Source: Firmicutes bacterium AF25-13AC (lineage in GTDB: Bacteria; Bacillota; Clostridia; Lachnospirales; Lachnospiraceae). Taken from it: 64,000 nucleotides of DNA. The position numbers and the translations under genes are program-made. Location of the stretch: NCBI GenBank assembly GCA_003478935.1, contig QUFP01000017.1:1-64000 (forward strand). The letters are read 5' to 3'. Under the pieces are notes generated by a model. That model saw only the letters and a list, made by a program, of their open reading frames with translations, was not told the DNA's origin and made no database searches. Below, one piece after another: positions 1 through 8,972 of the stretch (position 1 is the first letter of the stretch; the number at the start of each line of letters is the position of its first letter).

Positions 1-48
1 AGATATTAAAAAAGAAAATAATAAGAAGGATGTGATAAAAATGATTAG

Positions 49-77
49 TTGACAGTTTTTTTAAGAAGTTGTAAGAA
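49..77 (+). promoter_or_regulatory. Candidate sigma-A promoter for the left-edge genes
   Basis: A perfect TTGACA lies at 49-54 and is followed after exactly 17 bases by TAAGAA at 72-77, a weak -10. It sits about 60 bases before the start codon at 135, which has a strong AGGAGG site at 121-126. The -35 is convincing and the -10 is not, so the promoter may depend on an activator or the assignment may be wrong. Confidence 0.4.
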
Positions 78-134
78 AAATTTAAGAAACTCATTTTTAA
101 AGATTCCATACGATTATATGAGGAGGTGTAGCAT

Positions 135-518
135 ATGAAGAGTATTTGGATTGCATTTTTAAGTGTCATGTATATGTTGGGTTCCATTCTGTGTATAAAT
201 CAATCACCTGATACTACATCTAACGAAGAAGTAAGTATTCAACCGACAGGTTATCCTGACGGAGAACTTCAGTGGACATATATTTTCTGGGAAGGAAATT
301 TATATTCTAACGATGCTATTTTCGTTAAAACATTGCCGGAGGATGCTTATCAAATTGGTGAAATAGCAAAAGAAGATAACATCAATTACCCAGATGAAAA
401 TCTTGAAGCTTCTCATATTGATGTAGGCGTTGAAGTTTATAGTGATACGCGATATTTATATATCAAAGCTGGAACTGATAGCTACAGACGATTTTCAATT
501 AGCACGGACGCAAATTAA
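135..518 (+). CDS. Small exported protein of unknown function
   Basis: A 127-residue protein starting with a short hydrophobic segment (residues 1-22, MKSIWIAF... to SILC) that fits a signal peptide or signal anchor. The rest is hydrophilic and acidic, with aromatic residues and no motif I can name. The start follows AGGAGGTG with 8-base spacing, which supports it as a real gene. A lipobox reading is possible because Cys20 lies at the end of the hydrophobic stretch (GSILC), but the preceding residues are a poor match. It is followed after 33 bases by a second exported protein on the same strand, so the two are probably co-transcribed. I do not recognise a family. Confidence 0.65.
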   Translation: MKSIWIAFLSVMYMLGSILCINQSPDTTSNEEVSIQPTGYPDGELQWTYIFWEGNLYSNDAIFVKTLPEDAYQIGEIAKEDNINYPDENLEASHIDVGVEVYSDTRYLYIKAGTDSYRRFSISTDAN

Positions 519-551
519 CATATTTTATTCCTTATAGAAGGAACTTCCCAA

Positions 552-1007
552 ATGAAACGATTAAAACTATGTCTAATAGCACTCATCATTTGTTTTGGCT
601 TGTATGGCTGCAAAGGAATCGATTTTACTTCAACACGTAGATATGCCGATTGCATGAATCTCAACTGGCACTTAAGCTTGCCTGAAACGGATGTTGTAAT
701 ATATGAAAAAAATTCTGGTGCCAGCTTTACCGGTGATGGCACCCGATACCACATTCTCCAATACGATGAAGAAAATGCAGCTATCATTTTAAAAAGTTTC
801 GATTGGGAAGCTGGTGAACTAGACAGTGAATTAGCCATTAAAATGAATGAATGGCTAGATGATATCGAAGTGCCATCGGAAGAACGCCCTAAACAGAACG
901 AATGGAAACATACGACTTTACTAAGAAAAGAGGACAACAGAGATCGTCTTATCATGTTCTTTGATGAAAGCACAAATCAGTTGTATGTAGTAGAATATTT
1001 CTTATAA
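552..1007 (+). CDS. Small lipoprotein of unknown function
   Basis: A 151-residue protein with a lipoprotein signal: basic start MKRLK, a hydrophobic stretch, and the lipobox LYGC with Cys20 as the predicted lipidated residue. The mature part is polar and rich in Glu, Asp and Arg, with no family motif I recognise. It ends about 48 bases before a hairpin at 1055-1094 that could end the transcript. The AGAAGGA upstream of the start is a plausible ribosome binding site. Together with the preceding gene it forms a two-gene exported unit of unknown role at the edge of an accessory region. Confidence 0.65.
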   Translation: MKRLKLCLIALIICFGLYGCKGIDFTSTRRYADCMNLNWHLSLPETDVVIYEKNSGASFTGDGTRYHILQYDEENAAIILKSFDWEAGELDSELAIKMNEWLDDIEVPSEERPKQNEWKHTTLLRKEDNRDRLIMFFDESTNQLYVVEYFL

Positions 1008-1054
1008 AGTTAAAGGCTTTGTTTGTCTTAGTCAAAAAGTAATTCTTTTAATAT

Positions 1055-1094
1055 GCCCGCAAGTGTTAGATTCTCACTCTAACGCTTGCGGGCG
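1055..1094. terminator. Long hairpin between convergent genes
   Basis: GCCCGCAAGTGTTAGA (1055-1070) pairs with TCTAACGCTTGCGGGC (1079-1094), giving a 16-bp stem with one G-U pair and an 8-base loop. It lies between the plus-strand lipoprotein gene and the minus-strand toxin gene. Neither side has a clean T-run, so it is a plausible bidirectional terminator but not a textbook one. Confidence 0.55.
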
Positions 1095-1155
1095 ATTTAA
1101 TTTGAGCCATCACACAATCTCAAAAAGCCAGTTTTCACGCCACGGTGAACTTCTA

Positions 1156-2169
1156 TTACTCTTCAATCAACTCGTGCTCTTCAACTTTAAGCTTGCCAGC
1201 CTTGTAATCTGCCAATTTCTTTTCCAAGTAGCGAGTATTGTTTTCTTCCTCCGATGACTGTCGTTCAAACATTCCTGACATGGCAATTTTTTTTACAGCC
1301 TCAATTGCGACCTCATAACTTACCTTTTCTTCCAAAATACGAGACGTAACATTCTCATAATCATCTTTATAAATTTCATTTCTTATCAAAAAATTCAGCA
1401 TATCAGGTACATTTACTTCTGGTTGAGCCGATGGACAAATATTTGTCATTGCACGCACATTGCGTACCTCTTCAACTAGCGCTTTAAATTCCTTTGTCTG
1501 TGGAACAAGGTCGATCAATTTATAGATATCATAAATATGACGCGAATGCTTTTTTACCCGATCCTGCATATAGTAATCGCAAATAGCAAAAACCTTATCT
1601 ACTAATGTACGATCAAGCCCCTGCACTTTCATTTCAAAAGGTTCCAAGCCAAAATTTTTAAGTTCTTTTGGAGCTTCTTCCATCATCATATCTCCAATAT
1701 AGCTGCGAACCGGCATCACAACTGTCGGAAAAGACACCTCTGCAAAAGATGTCTCCATTAGCACTGCTGGTTGAACCGCATCGTCTGAATCAGAAAGTAC
1801 AGATTGATATTCCAAAATATATCGATTATAACTTCTACGGCTACGAGTCTCATCAATATTAGGAATGGAAAGCCCTAATATTGACGAAATCTCCTTAATA
1901 ACTTCCTTAAGTTTCTTCATTTGCCCTTGTGATAACTTGGAATCAATTGTAATATCAATATCTTCTGAAAAACGCTTGATTGCTTTATGACATTTTGATA
2001 ACGATGTTCCACCCTTAAATACAACAAAACCCAAACGCTTCGATAATTCGCGCAGAATCATGGTAACATAATAATCCTTCTCTACAATAATGGGAAGGAC
2101 ACGAAAATATTCACTTGCCAAATTAACTGCATTCGCAAATTCTTCTTTATTTTCATGCAGATACGCCAT
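1156..2169 (-). CDS. abiEii: AbiEii-type nucleotidyltransferase toxin
   Basis: A 337-residue protein of the AbiEii/AbiGii family, the toxin of type IV toxin-antitoxin and abortive phage-infection systems. The family signature is clear: KGGTSLSK at about residues 53-60 followed by RFSEDIDI at about 67-74, the nucleotidyltransferase core with two acidic metal ligands. In characterised members this fold transfers nucleotides to tRNA and stops growth. Its start lies inside the end of the upstream antitoxin gene (17-base overlap), typical of translational coupling that keeps antitoxin in excess. Length is normal for the family. The C-terminal 40 residues are charged and lysine/glutamate-rich. Phage defence versus stabilisation of a mobile region cannot be told apart from sequence. 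Confidence 0.85.
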   Translation of the reverse strand: MAYLHENKEEFANAVNLASEYFRVLPIIVEKDYYVTMILRELSKRLGFVVFKGGTSLSKCHKAIKRFSEDIDITIDSKLSQGQMKKLKEVIKEISSILGLSIPNIDETRSRRSYNRYILEYQSVLSDSDDAVQPAVLMETSFAEVSFPTVVMPVRSYIGDMMMEEAPKELKNFGLEPFEMKVQGLDRTLVDKVFAICDYYMQDRVKKHSRHIYDIYKLIDLVPQTKEFKALVEEVRNVRAMTNICPSAQPEVNVPDMLNFLIRNEIYKDDYENVTSRILEEKVSYEVAIEAVKKIAMSGMFERQSSEEENNTRYLEKKLADYKAGKLKVEEHELIEE

Positions 2170-2794
2170 TTAACAACCCCACCTCATACATATTTTTGTA
2201 AATACGCTCTGGATAATATGGCAAAAAAGGCTTCATATTTTCAAACTCAATATTTTTGCTCTTCATATAATCAAACAAGCGATTTGTCAGTTCTTCTCCC
2301 TCAACTTCGGAGATATCCACAACTTCCTTTATCAAATCAAGAAACTGGAGAATTGCCATATTTCTTTCATTTATTTCACAATACGGTTTTCGCAAAATCA
2401 CACGCAAGTTTGCCAGTTTCGTCTCCCTATATTCTGTCGTAGCCTTGTTTGTATAGACTTCATATACACCTGGAACCTGAGTCGTTAAACCAAGTTGATT
2501 TGCAAATAGGATTCCTCCAAGATAACCGCAACGATTAACGCCATCCACTAAATATTTTTTTCTGATAACCTCATCGACAGATAATACCGACCCAGACCGA
2601 AACATTGATTTCTTAGGAATGTAATAGATTCCCGTATCAAAACGTTTTAATCGTCCATCTTCTGTTAGCTTTTTCATTTGCTGGCGAACAGATACCGCTT
2701 TTATGCCAGAAATATTCAATTCCGACAAAAAAATGGGTTCGTTTGCTTTATAGTTATTTTCTATATAATTGTATACTTCATCAAATAACGCCAC
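2153..2794 (-). CDS. AbiEi-like antitoxin with winged-helix N-terminus
   Basis: A 213-residue partner of the AbiEii toxin. The N-terminal 60 residues carry a winged-helix pattern (ISGIKAVSVRQQMKKLTEDG followed by GIYYIP) as in AbiEi and DUF6088 proteins, which bind their own promoter. The remainder matches the antitoxin body (CGYLGGILFANQLGLTTQVP). It is the first gene of the pair and has an AGGAGG site just upstream of the start. A 6-bp inverted repeat and a good promoter lie directly upstream, fitting negative autoregulation. The family assignment rests on the neighbouring toxin and the overall pattern, so the pair is firmer than the exact subfamily. Confidence 0.8.
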   Translation of the reverse strand: MALFDEVYNYIENNYKANEPIFLSELNISGIKAVSVRQQMKKLTEDGRLKRFDTGIYYIPKKSMFRSGSVLSVDEVIRKKYLVDGVNRCGYLGGILFANQLGLTTQVPGVYEVYTNKATTEYRETKLANLRVILRKPYCEINERNMAILQFLDLIKEVVDISEVEGEELTNRLFDYMKSKNIEFENMKPFLPYYPERIYKNMYEVGLLNGVSA

Positions 2795-2812
2795 ACTTTC
2801 TACCTCCTCTTA

Positions 2813-2875
2813 ATACTTATTAGAAGTATATATTTTCTATTTTGTTATTATACATTAAAGAAAATTTAATTGCAA
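2813..2875 (-). promoter_or_regulatory. Promoter and candidate operator of the AbiE pair
   Basis: On the minus strand TTGCAA (2870-2875) is followed after 17 bases by a perfect TATAAT (2847-2852). Downstream, between the -10 and the AGGAGG, is the inverted repeat ATACTT-N5-AAGTAT at 2813-2829. Its position in the initial transcribed region fits repression by the winged-helix antitoxin. The promoter call is strong; the operator is inferred from position and symmetry. Confidence 0.6.
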
Positions 2876-3101
2876 GTTTTATTTTTAAGAGTTTTGAAAA
2901 AGATAAACCGTACCTTTCAACATTCTTTTTCGAGAACGTAACTGGTGCTGAGACGATATGCTTTACAAGGCGGGACGTTGTAGCGGGTCTTTCAAAATAG
3001 CTATGACAATAAAGGACCTAACAGGAGCCCGCGGAATTGGGCCCGCCGACAAAGTCATTCGTCGAAGCACCCTTCTTAAAGCTTCCGGGCCACCACTTCT
3101 C
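2876..3101. other. Non-coding stretch between TA module and permease
   Basis: About 225 bases without a credible gene. The right half is GC-richer than its surroundings, with runs such as GGGCCCGCCG. No terminator with a T-run and no known RNA motif was seen. It may be the 3' flank of the permease gene or a scar of the insertion that brought in the toxin-antitoxin pair. Confidence 0.4.
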
Positions 3102-5860
3102 CTACACAGCCTCCTGCCGCAGCTCTTCGCAAATATTTCCTCTCTTGACCTTTCGCCACGTATACACCGTGGAAAAAATCATCACGAACACAAACGCTGC
3201 CGCGCCGACTGCATACAGCCCAATTGGGATAATTTTATTTGTGTAGATCGAATACTTCAAATAGGAATATGACTTATAGTTTGCCAGAGCGCCCATCAGC
3301 CCTCCTATCACAAATCCTCGAAGCGTATAGCTTAGATTCTCCGCAAAAATCATTCTTAAAAATGTATGCTTGCTGCAGCCTGCTGCTTTTATCATCGCAT
3401 ACTCTCTTGTGCGAAGCCGCACTGCTGTCGTGATTGTATTGGCAATATTTGCCAGTGAAATAAGAACAATCAGAATCAGAAAGCACATCAAGCACACATT
3501 GAGAATGCGCATCATATTTGCTTCATACTGATCAGTTTGCGGCGGCATTCCAATATCAAATGATTCATCGTACTCATTTCTCAATTCTGACATTAGTTCT
3601 AATGCGCGCTCGGAATCAATTGTTTTCAAATACGCATAGTCCTGAATATTCGGCGTAATAAACAGGTCTTCATTATAGGCGCTAAGCGGCAGCACAAAGC
3701 CCCAGTCTCCTGCCCATGCCCAGTATGGATAATCCTCTGCATTTACAGTCTCTCCGATTTCAAATGAAAGCTTTTCCATGGACTCTTCCACTGGAACTTT
3801 AAACTTTTTAAAATCATCATCTGACTGTGCTGTCCTGCCATCTCCCACCAAATAAATCATCATGCTTGGATCCTCAGGGTCTGGATAAGCATATGAGGCA
3901 TCTCCAATCTTCTTTTGTTCCATGATTGATATTTCAGTCAATTCACTGCTGTCTTTAAACATCGCACCCTCATAAAAACGTCTTCGTCCATCATAAAAAT
4001 CAGCTGCGCCTTTCACAGCATTTAAAATCAATAGCTTTGGATTTTCAGCCCTCAGATATTCCTCTGGATTTAGTCCTAGCTGCTTTAAATAGATCTCATA
4101 CTGAGTATCTTCCACAAAATAAACTTGATCGCGATAATGCATCTGACCATCCACAATATATTCCCCTACAGCAAGTTTTCCTACGTCTGTCAGATTACTC
4201 TCATCCATTGCAATCTGCAAATTAACTTTGCGGACAAAAACTGCGTCTGTAATACTTGATGATGTTCTCAGCTGACGAATAAAATTCTCTCGAAATTTCT
4301 GCGTGAGATATTCTTGATCAAATGTATCATTATAAATACTGTTAAACTGAATATGATAATTATAATAATACGGAACATTCAATCCTTTCATACCCAAACG
4401 CATGTAATAGATAAATCCACCTCCGCCAAGAAACAAAAACAGACAGATCGCCAGAGAAAAACTAATCGCACGGTATGATTTTTTATTGCGCTTTGCATTG
4501 CGGTGTGCAATCAGACCGCCCACGCCAAACACCATTCCTAAGATACCGCGTCCACGAATACTCTTTGCAAATTTGGGATCCTTGATATCGTTTGTCTGGC
4601 GAATCGCCTCGATCGGAGAAATCCGTCCAGCACGCATGGCTGGCACCATCGCAGAGATCAAAATGGTGATGAGCCCTGTCACAGCTGCAACCACAAGATA
4701 CCAGACTTGCGTATAAAAGGTCATCGAAATGCTTCCCACATATGCGACTCCATTTGAATTGATCATCGCATCAAAACTGTTCTTTAAAAGCCGAAATACA
4801 CAGCTTACACCAACACAGCCAATTAGCAATCCTGCCGGAATCGCTGATACTGCCAGAAAGCCCGCTTCCAGAAAGACACTCACGATAACCTGAAAGCGCG
4901 TAGCACCAATAGATTTAAACAGCCCAAACTGACGTGTTCGCTCAGTCAGAGATATCGAAAACGAATTATAAATCAGTACAATGCTCGCACTCGCAACCAC
5001 CACCATTAACACTGCACACATACCAAATAACATATAGCGGATATCGGAGACACCTTGCCCAAAATAACGCAAAAGCGTCTCATTGATCTTTGACTGGTGA
5101 TCGCCAAAATTTTTTGCAATAAAGTCGCTGGTATCATCAATGCTTTTCGTTTTTAAATAAATATCAGAAATCGTTGTCTGCACCCCTGTTGTCAGCACAA
5201 GATAACAAGGCTCCGCAAACTTTTGATAACCGGGATTTGTGCTAACTCCGACAATCGTATAGGTCTTTGTCTGTTCTACCTGTATCGTCTCTTCCTCGCA
5301 AAAATCCGCACTGCTTCGATCCTCGATTCTTTGTTCCTGATGCTGTATGACTCTGCCATCTGACCCAATACGCTCGCCAATCTGCCAGGTGATTGTATCG
5401 CCAACGTGAAATTCTTTTCCAGCTGTTGTCATCATTTGTGGGATAATGACTTCGCTGTCATTTTCCGGCAAACGCCCTTCAATCAACCTTACGCCCATCG
5501 TAGCAAAAAAGTCTGCATCCACGCTTCCGATCGCCACATAAACTCTATTCGACAGCGAAACTTCATGTTCAATACCAAAATTCTTCTCGGCAACGCGACA
5601 ATGCCCATGCGACAGATCTGCATCACTTCCCCAGACTGTGCCAAGCGCGCCTCATCTTCTTCGTCACAATTATAAATCACGCCATAATAATCGCCATCGC
5701 GCATTTTCATATATTCGCTGAAAAAATGAAACAGACTTGAGGTTCCCGTAATTACTGCTGTTAATAATGCAAATGACAAGACAATTCCCGCAAATGTCAC
5801 TGCCGTTCTCGCCTTATTCGCTGCTAACATCCGTTTTGTATATAAAAATAAAATCTTCAT
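3102..5860 (-). pseudogene. FtsX-family ABC transporter permease, frameshifted
   Basis: Two overlapping reading frames together make one large permease of about 919 residues. The N-terminal part (5860 down to about 5590) has the first membrane helix and opening (RMLAANKARTAVTFAGIVLS). The rest (about 5590 to 3102) has the MacB/FtsX extracellular domain, three membrane helices near residues 280-420, a second extracellular domain and a last group of helices. The two frames join if one base is restored near 5595, where the downstream frame continues as RVAEKNFGIEHEVS. It overlaps the ATPase stop by one base and belongs to the RR-HK-ATPase-permease set, so its expected role is export or sensing of a cell-wall-active peptide. 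The break may be a sequencing error, like five others in the window, or real inactivation. Confidence 0.8.
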
Positions 5861-6540
5861 CAGCGAATCACCTCATCTCTGCAAATCCGTCCATCCTCGA
5901 TGCGAATTAAGTGCTTTGCCTGGTTTGCGATCTCCTCGTCATGCGTGATAATAATCAAGGTCTGATGATATTTTTCATTTGACAATCGAAGAAGATTCAT
6001 AATTTCCTGACTGTTCTTCGAATCAAGATTTCCAGTCGGCTCATCGGCCAAAATCACCGTTGGCGAATTGATTAACGCCCGTCCAATTGAAACACGCTGC
6101 TGCTGACCACCAGATAACTGATTTGGAAGATGATGCTCACGCCCTTTTAAGCCAAGATCATTTATCATCTGATCGATGCGCGATTTTTCCACCTTTCGAC
6201 CGTCAAGAAGCGCCGGAAGTGTCATATTTTCAACAGCATCAAGCACAGGAATTAAGTTATAAAACTGATAAATCAGTCCCACCTGCCTGCGGCGAAAAAT
6301 TGCCAGCTGCTCATCATTTTGCTTATATATATCCTGTCCATCCATATATACACTTCCGCTGTCCGGACGATCCACTCCGCCTAATATGTGCATCAGTGTA
6401 GACTTTCCAGAACCAGATGTACCAACAATTGCAACAAACTCTCCCTTTTCGATTGAAAAAGAGACATCATCAAGAGCTCTTACTTCATTCTCGCCCTTTC
6501 CATATGTCTTACACAAATGTGATGCCCGCAAAATCTCCAT
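5860..6540 (-). CDS. ABC transporter ATPase, MacB/BceA type
   Basis: A 227-residue ATPase with Walker A (GTSGSGKST), the Q-loop in YQFYNLIP, signature LSGGQQQR, Walker B VILADEPTGNLDS and the switch His in ITHDEE. The pattern GVDRPDSG and NLIPVLDAVENMTLP is typical of ATPases paired with FtsX-type permeases (LolD/MacB/BceA). I chose the ATG of MEILRASHL because AGGAGGG lies 6 bases upstream; an upstream in-frame ATG overlaps that site. It probably energises the permease encoded next, with a one-base stop/start overlap. Expression is likely driven from the palindrome-containing promoter region at 6580-6640 under the adjacent two-component system. Confidence 0.9.
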   Translation of the reverse strand: MEILRASHLCKTYGKGENEVRALDDVSFSIEKGEFVAIVGTSGSGKSTLMHILGGVDRPDSGSVYMDGQDIYKQNDEQLAIFRRRQVGLIYQFYNLIPVLDAVENMTLPALLDGRKVEKSRIDQMINDLGLKGREHHLPNQLSGGQQQRVSIGRALINSPTVILADEPTGNLDSKNSQEIMNLLRLSNEKYHQTLIIITHDEEIANQAKHLIRIEDGRICRDEVIR

Positions 6541-6597
6541 TCTCATCCCTCCTGATTTCCTGAATTTTCCGTTTTCAATTATTATGGTACACGCTAT

Positions 6598-6637
6598 AAG
6601 TGACAACTCACTTACTTTTCGGTGACATTTTTGTCAC
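6598..6637 (-). promoter_or_regulatory. Two tandem palindromes upstream of the ABC genes
   Basis: Two inverted repeats sharing a GTGA half-site lie between the kinase stop and the ATPase start: AAGTGA-N4-TCACTT as read on the minus strand (6598-6613) and GTGACA-N4-TGTCAC (6622-6637), with centres 24 bases apart. A candidate -10, CATAAT, lies at 6581-6586 without a matching -35. This is the layout expected for a response-regulator-activated promoter of a Bce-type transporter. The second palindrome overlaps the kinase stop codon. Binding by the adjacent regulator is inferred. Confidence 0.5.
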
Positions 6638-7632
6638 TTGCGCACATGAATAACAAATTTTGCGCCGCCCTCCTCTCTGTTTTGCGCCTTAATTGTTCCA
6701 TTTTGTTTTGCAAAGATACTCTGTGCCATTGCCATACCAATTCCAAATCCGCTGTGGCGCGCCGTTTTCCCTCTGTAAAATCGCTCAAAAATATGTGGCA
6801 GTTCCTCATCGCTTATGCCGCTTCCTTCATCCTCAATCTCAATTTCGCTGTATACAGACTTTTCAGACCAGCTAACATAAAGATTGCCACCGTTTTCCAT
6901 ATGCTCGATGCCATTTTTCAAGATATTAGTAATTGCCTCTGCACTCCAGCCAAAATCACCTTGAAAGCTGTCTGTGTCATTTCCATTCAGACAAAGCTTC
7001 ACACCATGCAAGTCCATGGAAATCGCAAGCGGCTCTGCACTATGTAAAATAAGCTCCTTAATAAAAATCTTCTCCTTCTGAAGAATAGCAGTTCCTGAAT
7101 CAAGCTTTGCCATCTTAAGAAGCACTACAACAAGCGAATCTACACGATCTACAAGCTGCTGCATCTCGGTAAGACGTCTTGCACGCTGGCGCACTTCGTC
7201 CTCTCCGCTTCCCTCAAGCTTTCTAATGCTGCTGATCATCAGACGCATTGCAGTAAGCGGTGTTTTTAATTGATGAGAAATATCAGCCATCATCTCTGCC
7301 TGAAAATTCTTTTCTTTTTGAAGCTGATCTGCCTGCTCACGCAGTCTTATGACAAGTTTTCGTACTTTATCCTGCAAAATGGCAAGCTCTCCCTCGCTGT
7401 ACTCGTCCAGATTCCAGTGTTCTTCCCCATAAAGAATACGGTCGATCTCATCTGACAGACTAGATGCCTGCGTCTCACGCCTGCAAATCTCAGATACAAA
7501 CACGCCAGACAAAACAAATGCAGAAAAAACAATGCAGACAGCAGCCTGCCAACCCCACACAAGGAAAACGATAAGTGCGGCGGCTGCAAGCATACTGTCT
7601 GCCATGATTAATTTATTATATTCTGGTCTCAT
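6634..7632 (-). CDS. Intramembrane-sensing histidine kinase, BceS-like
   Basis: A 332-residue sensor kinase. Two membrane helices at about residues 9-27 and 28-47 are separated by only a few residues, so there is almost no extracellular sensor. This is the hallmark of kinases that take their signal from an ABC transporter. Then come a linker coil, the HisKA box DISHQLKTPLTAM with the phosphorylated His near 119, the N box NILKNGIEHM, G1 DEGSGI, F box FERFYRG and G2 GFGIGMA. It lies 19 bases downstream of the response regulator and upstream of the ABC genes. The likely signal is flux of a cell-wall antibiotic through the transporter, whose permease is frameshifted here. Confidence 0.88.
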   Translation of the reverse strand: MRPEYNKLIMADSMLAAAALIVFLVWGWQAAVCIVFSAFVLSGVFVSEICRRETQASSLSDEIDRILYGEEHWNLDEYSEGELAILQDKVRKLVIRLREQADQLQKEKNFQAEMMADISHQLKTPLTAMRLMISSIRKLEGSGEDEVRQRARRLTEMQQLVDRVDSLVVVLLKMAKLDSGTAILQKEKIFIKELILHSAEPLAISMDLHGVKLCLNGNDTDSFQGDFGWSAEAITNILKNGIEHMENGGNLYVSWSEKSVYSEIEIEDEGSGISDEELPHIFERFYRGKTARHSGFGIGMAMAQSIFAKQNGTIKAQNREEGGAKFVIHVRK

Positions 7633-7651
7633 AGGAAATTTCCCCTTTTCA

Positions 7652-8332
7652 TCATTCTATCCGATCCTCCATGCGATATCCAATACCTCGAATAGTATGA
7701 AGCAGGCGTGGAATTTGTGGATTTTCCTCAATCTTCTCACGCAGACGCTTCATATACACAGACAGCGTATTATCATTTACATATTCGCCAGATGCATCCC
7801 ATATCTCCTCAAGCAGCTGATTTCTCGTCAAAATCTGACCTTTGTTCTGCAGTAAAAGAAGCAGCAGACGATACTCAAGTGCCGATAAAAACAACTCTTT
7901 TTCGCCTTTTGTCACTGTTGCTGATGACACATTGACCTTAAGATCTCCGCAGCTTAAAATGCGCTGTTCTTTTTTGCAGCGGCGAAGAACTGAGCGGATT
8001 CTTGAGATCAGCTCACGAGGGCGAAATGGTTTTGCTATGTAATCATCTGCACCCATATCAAGACCTGCGACTACGCTGTACTCATCACCTGATGCAGTCA
8101 GAAAGATCACCGGAATCTCATATTCTCTTTTTATTTCTGCACAAATAGAAAAGCCATTTCCATCCGGCAGACTTACATCAAGGAGCACCAGATCAAAGGC
8201 TTGTGCCAAAAGGCATTCGCCCGCCTCTTTTTTAGAGCCTGCAATTTGCGTATCAAAACCCTCTGCACGAAGCAGTTCGCCTAGATATGAAGCAATCTGG
8301 CCATCGTCCTCTACCAGTAGTATTTTTGTCAT
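7652..8332 (-). CDS. OmpR-family response regulator, BceR-like
   Basis: A 226-residue regulator with an N-terminal receiver domain (acidic pocket VEDD at the start, phospho-acceptor Asp in LVLLDVSLPDG near residue 51, the conserved Lys in IAKPF) and a C-terminal winged helix (SALEYRLLLLLLQNKGQILTRNQL and the recognition region VYMKRLREKIE). The start at MTKILLVEDD follows a GGGAGG ribosome site; an upstream in-frame ATG lacks one. It probably pairs with the kinase encoded next and binds the palindromes at 6598-6637. Confidence 0.9.
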   Translation of the reverse strand: MTKILLVEDDGQIASYLGELLRAEGFDTQIAGSKKEAGECLLAQAFDLVLLDVSLPDGNGFSICAEIKREYEIPVIFLTASGDEYSVVAGLDMGADDYIAKPFRPRELISRIRSVLRRCKKEQRILSCGDLKVNVSSATVTKGEKELFLSALEYRLLLLLLQNKGQILTRNQLLEEIWDASGEYVNDNTLSVYMKRLREKIEENPQIPRLLHTIRGIGYRMEDRIE

Positions 8333-8371
8333 TTTCTTCTTTGCCTCCCGGAACTTTAATGCCACGTTATT

Positions 8372-8866
8372 TTATCGCGCACAGCGCTGATAAGCAAATC
8401 GCGGTGTTCCATTCTCTACATATATAACACCACATCGCTCAAATCCATTCTTTTCAAACAAATGCTGCATGACATTGTTATCCTTATGGGTATCGGCGCG
8501 AAGCTCTGGGCAAATCACTTCGCAAAAGGAAACTATCTGTGAAAATACTCCCTTGATTGTGCCGTCACTTGCAACACGATGAATTGTTCCGTATGTATTG
8601 TCATTTTTCCAGCTGCCCTGCTCGATCACACGATACGTCGGATCTTCTCCCACAAAGAACTTAAATGCTGCATGAGGAATATTATCCTCTCCCATGCAGA
8701 CAAAGCTGTATCCATTTTCAATATCATCCTGTATCATTTTTCGTGTTGGATAACCAATCTCCCACTGCGTTGTGTTTCCAGTACTATCCATAAATCGCTT
8801 TGCCCTGGCATAAATTTCCATCATGCGATCAAGATCAGTCAGCTTGGCTTTTCGTATTGTTATCAT
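8372..8866 (-). CDS. GNAT-family N-acetyltransferase
   Basis: A 164-residue acetyltransferase-like protein. The N-terminal MITIRKAKLTDLDRMMEIYARAK is the usual GNAT opening. The C-terminal third has THKDNNVMQHLFEKNGFERCGVI, matching the motif A/B region (acetyl-CoA contact and the 'F-x-K-x-GF' strand). The start at MITIRK is chosen because AGAAGGGAG lies 10 bases upstream. The substrate cannot be predicted. It is co-directional with the downstream two-component/ABC set (39-base gap) and separated from dnaJ by a terminator, so it may be the first gene of that unit. Confidence 0.8.
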   Translation of the reverse strand: MITIRKAKLTDLDRMMEIYARAKRFMDSTGNTTQWEIGYPTRKMIQDDIENGYSFVCMGEDNIPHAAFKFFVGEDPTYRVIEQGSWKNDNTYGTIHRVASDGTIKGVFSQIVSFCEVICPELRADTHKDNNVMQHLFEKNGFERCGVIYVENGTPRFAYQRCAR

Positions 8867-8905
8867 GTCCACGCTTCTCCCTTCTGCTATTAAAAGACAA
8901 TAGCC

Positions 8906-8957
8906 CAAAAAGAGCTGCCGCTCCACGGATGATGACATCCATTTTGCAGCAGCTCTC
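8906..8957 (-). terminator. Rho-independent terminator of the heat-shock operon
   Basis: Downstream of the dnaJ stop on the minus strand, AGAGCTGC...GGCAGCTCT forms a strong stem with a secondary ATGGATG/CATCC arm inside, followed by TTTTT. It separates the hrcA-dnaJ transcript from the GNAT gene. Confidence 0.85.
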
Positions 8958-8972
8958 CCTGCTAAAAACTAT

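Noticed and set aside
515..973. Minus-strand frame antisense to the lipoprotein gene
   Set aside because: Ser-rich, no ribosome site; a shadow of the plus-strand gene, which has a proper lipobox.
2958..3272. Plus-strand reading frame in the permease 3' region
   Set aside because: No ribosome site, no family pattern, and it runs antisense through the conserved C-terminus of the permease.
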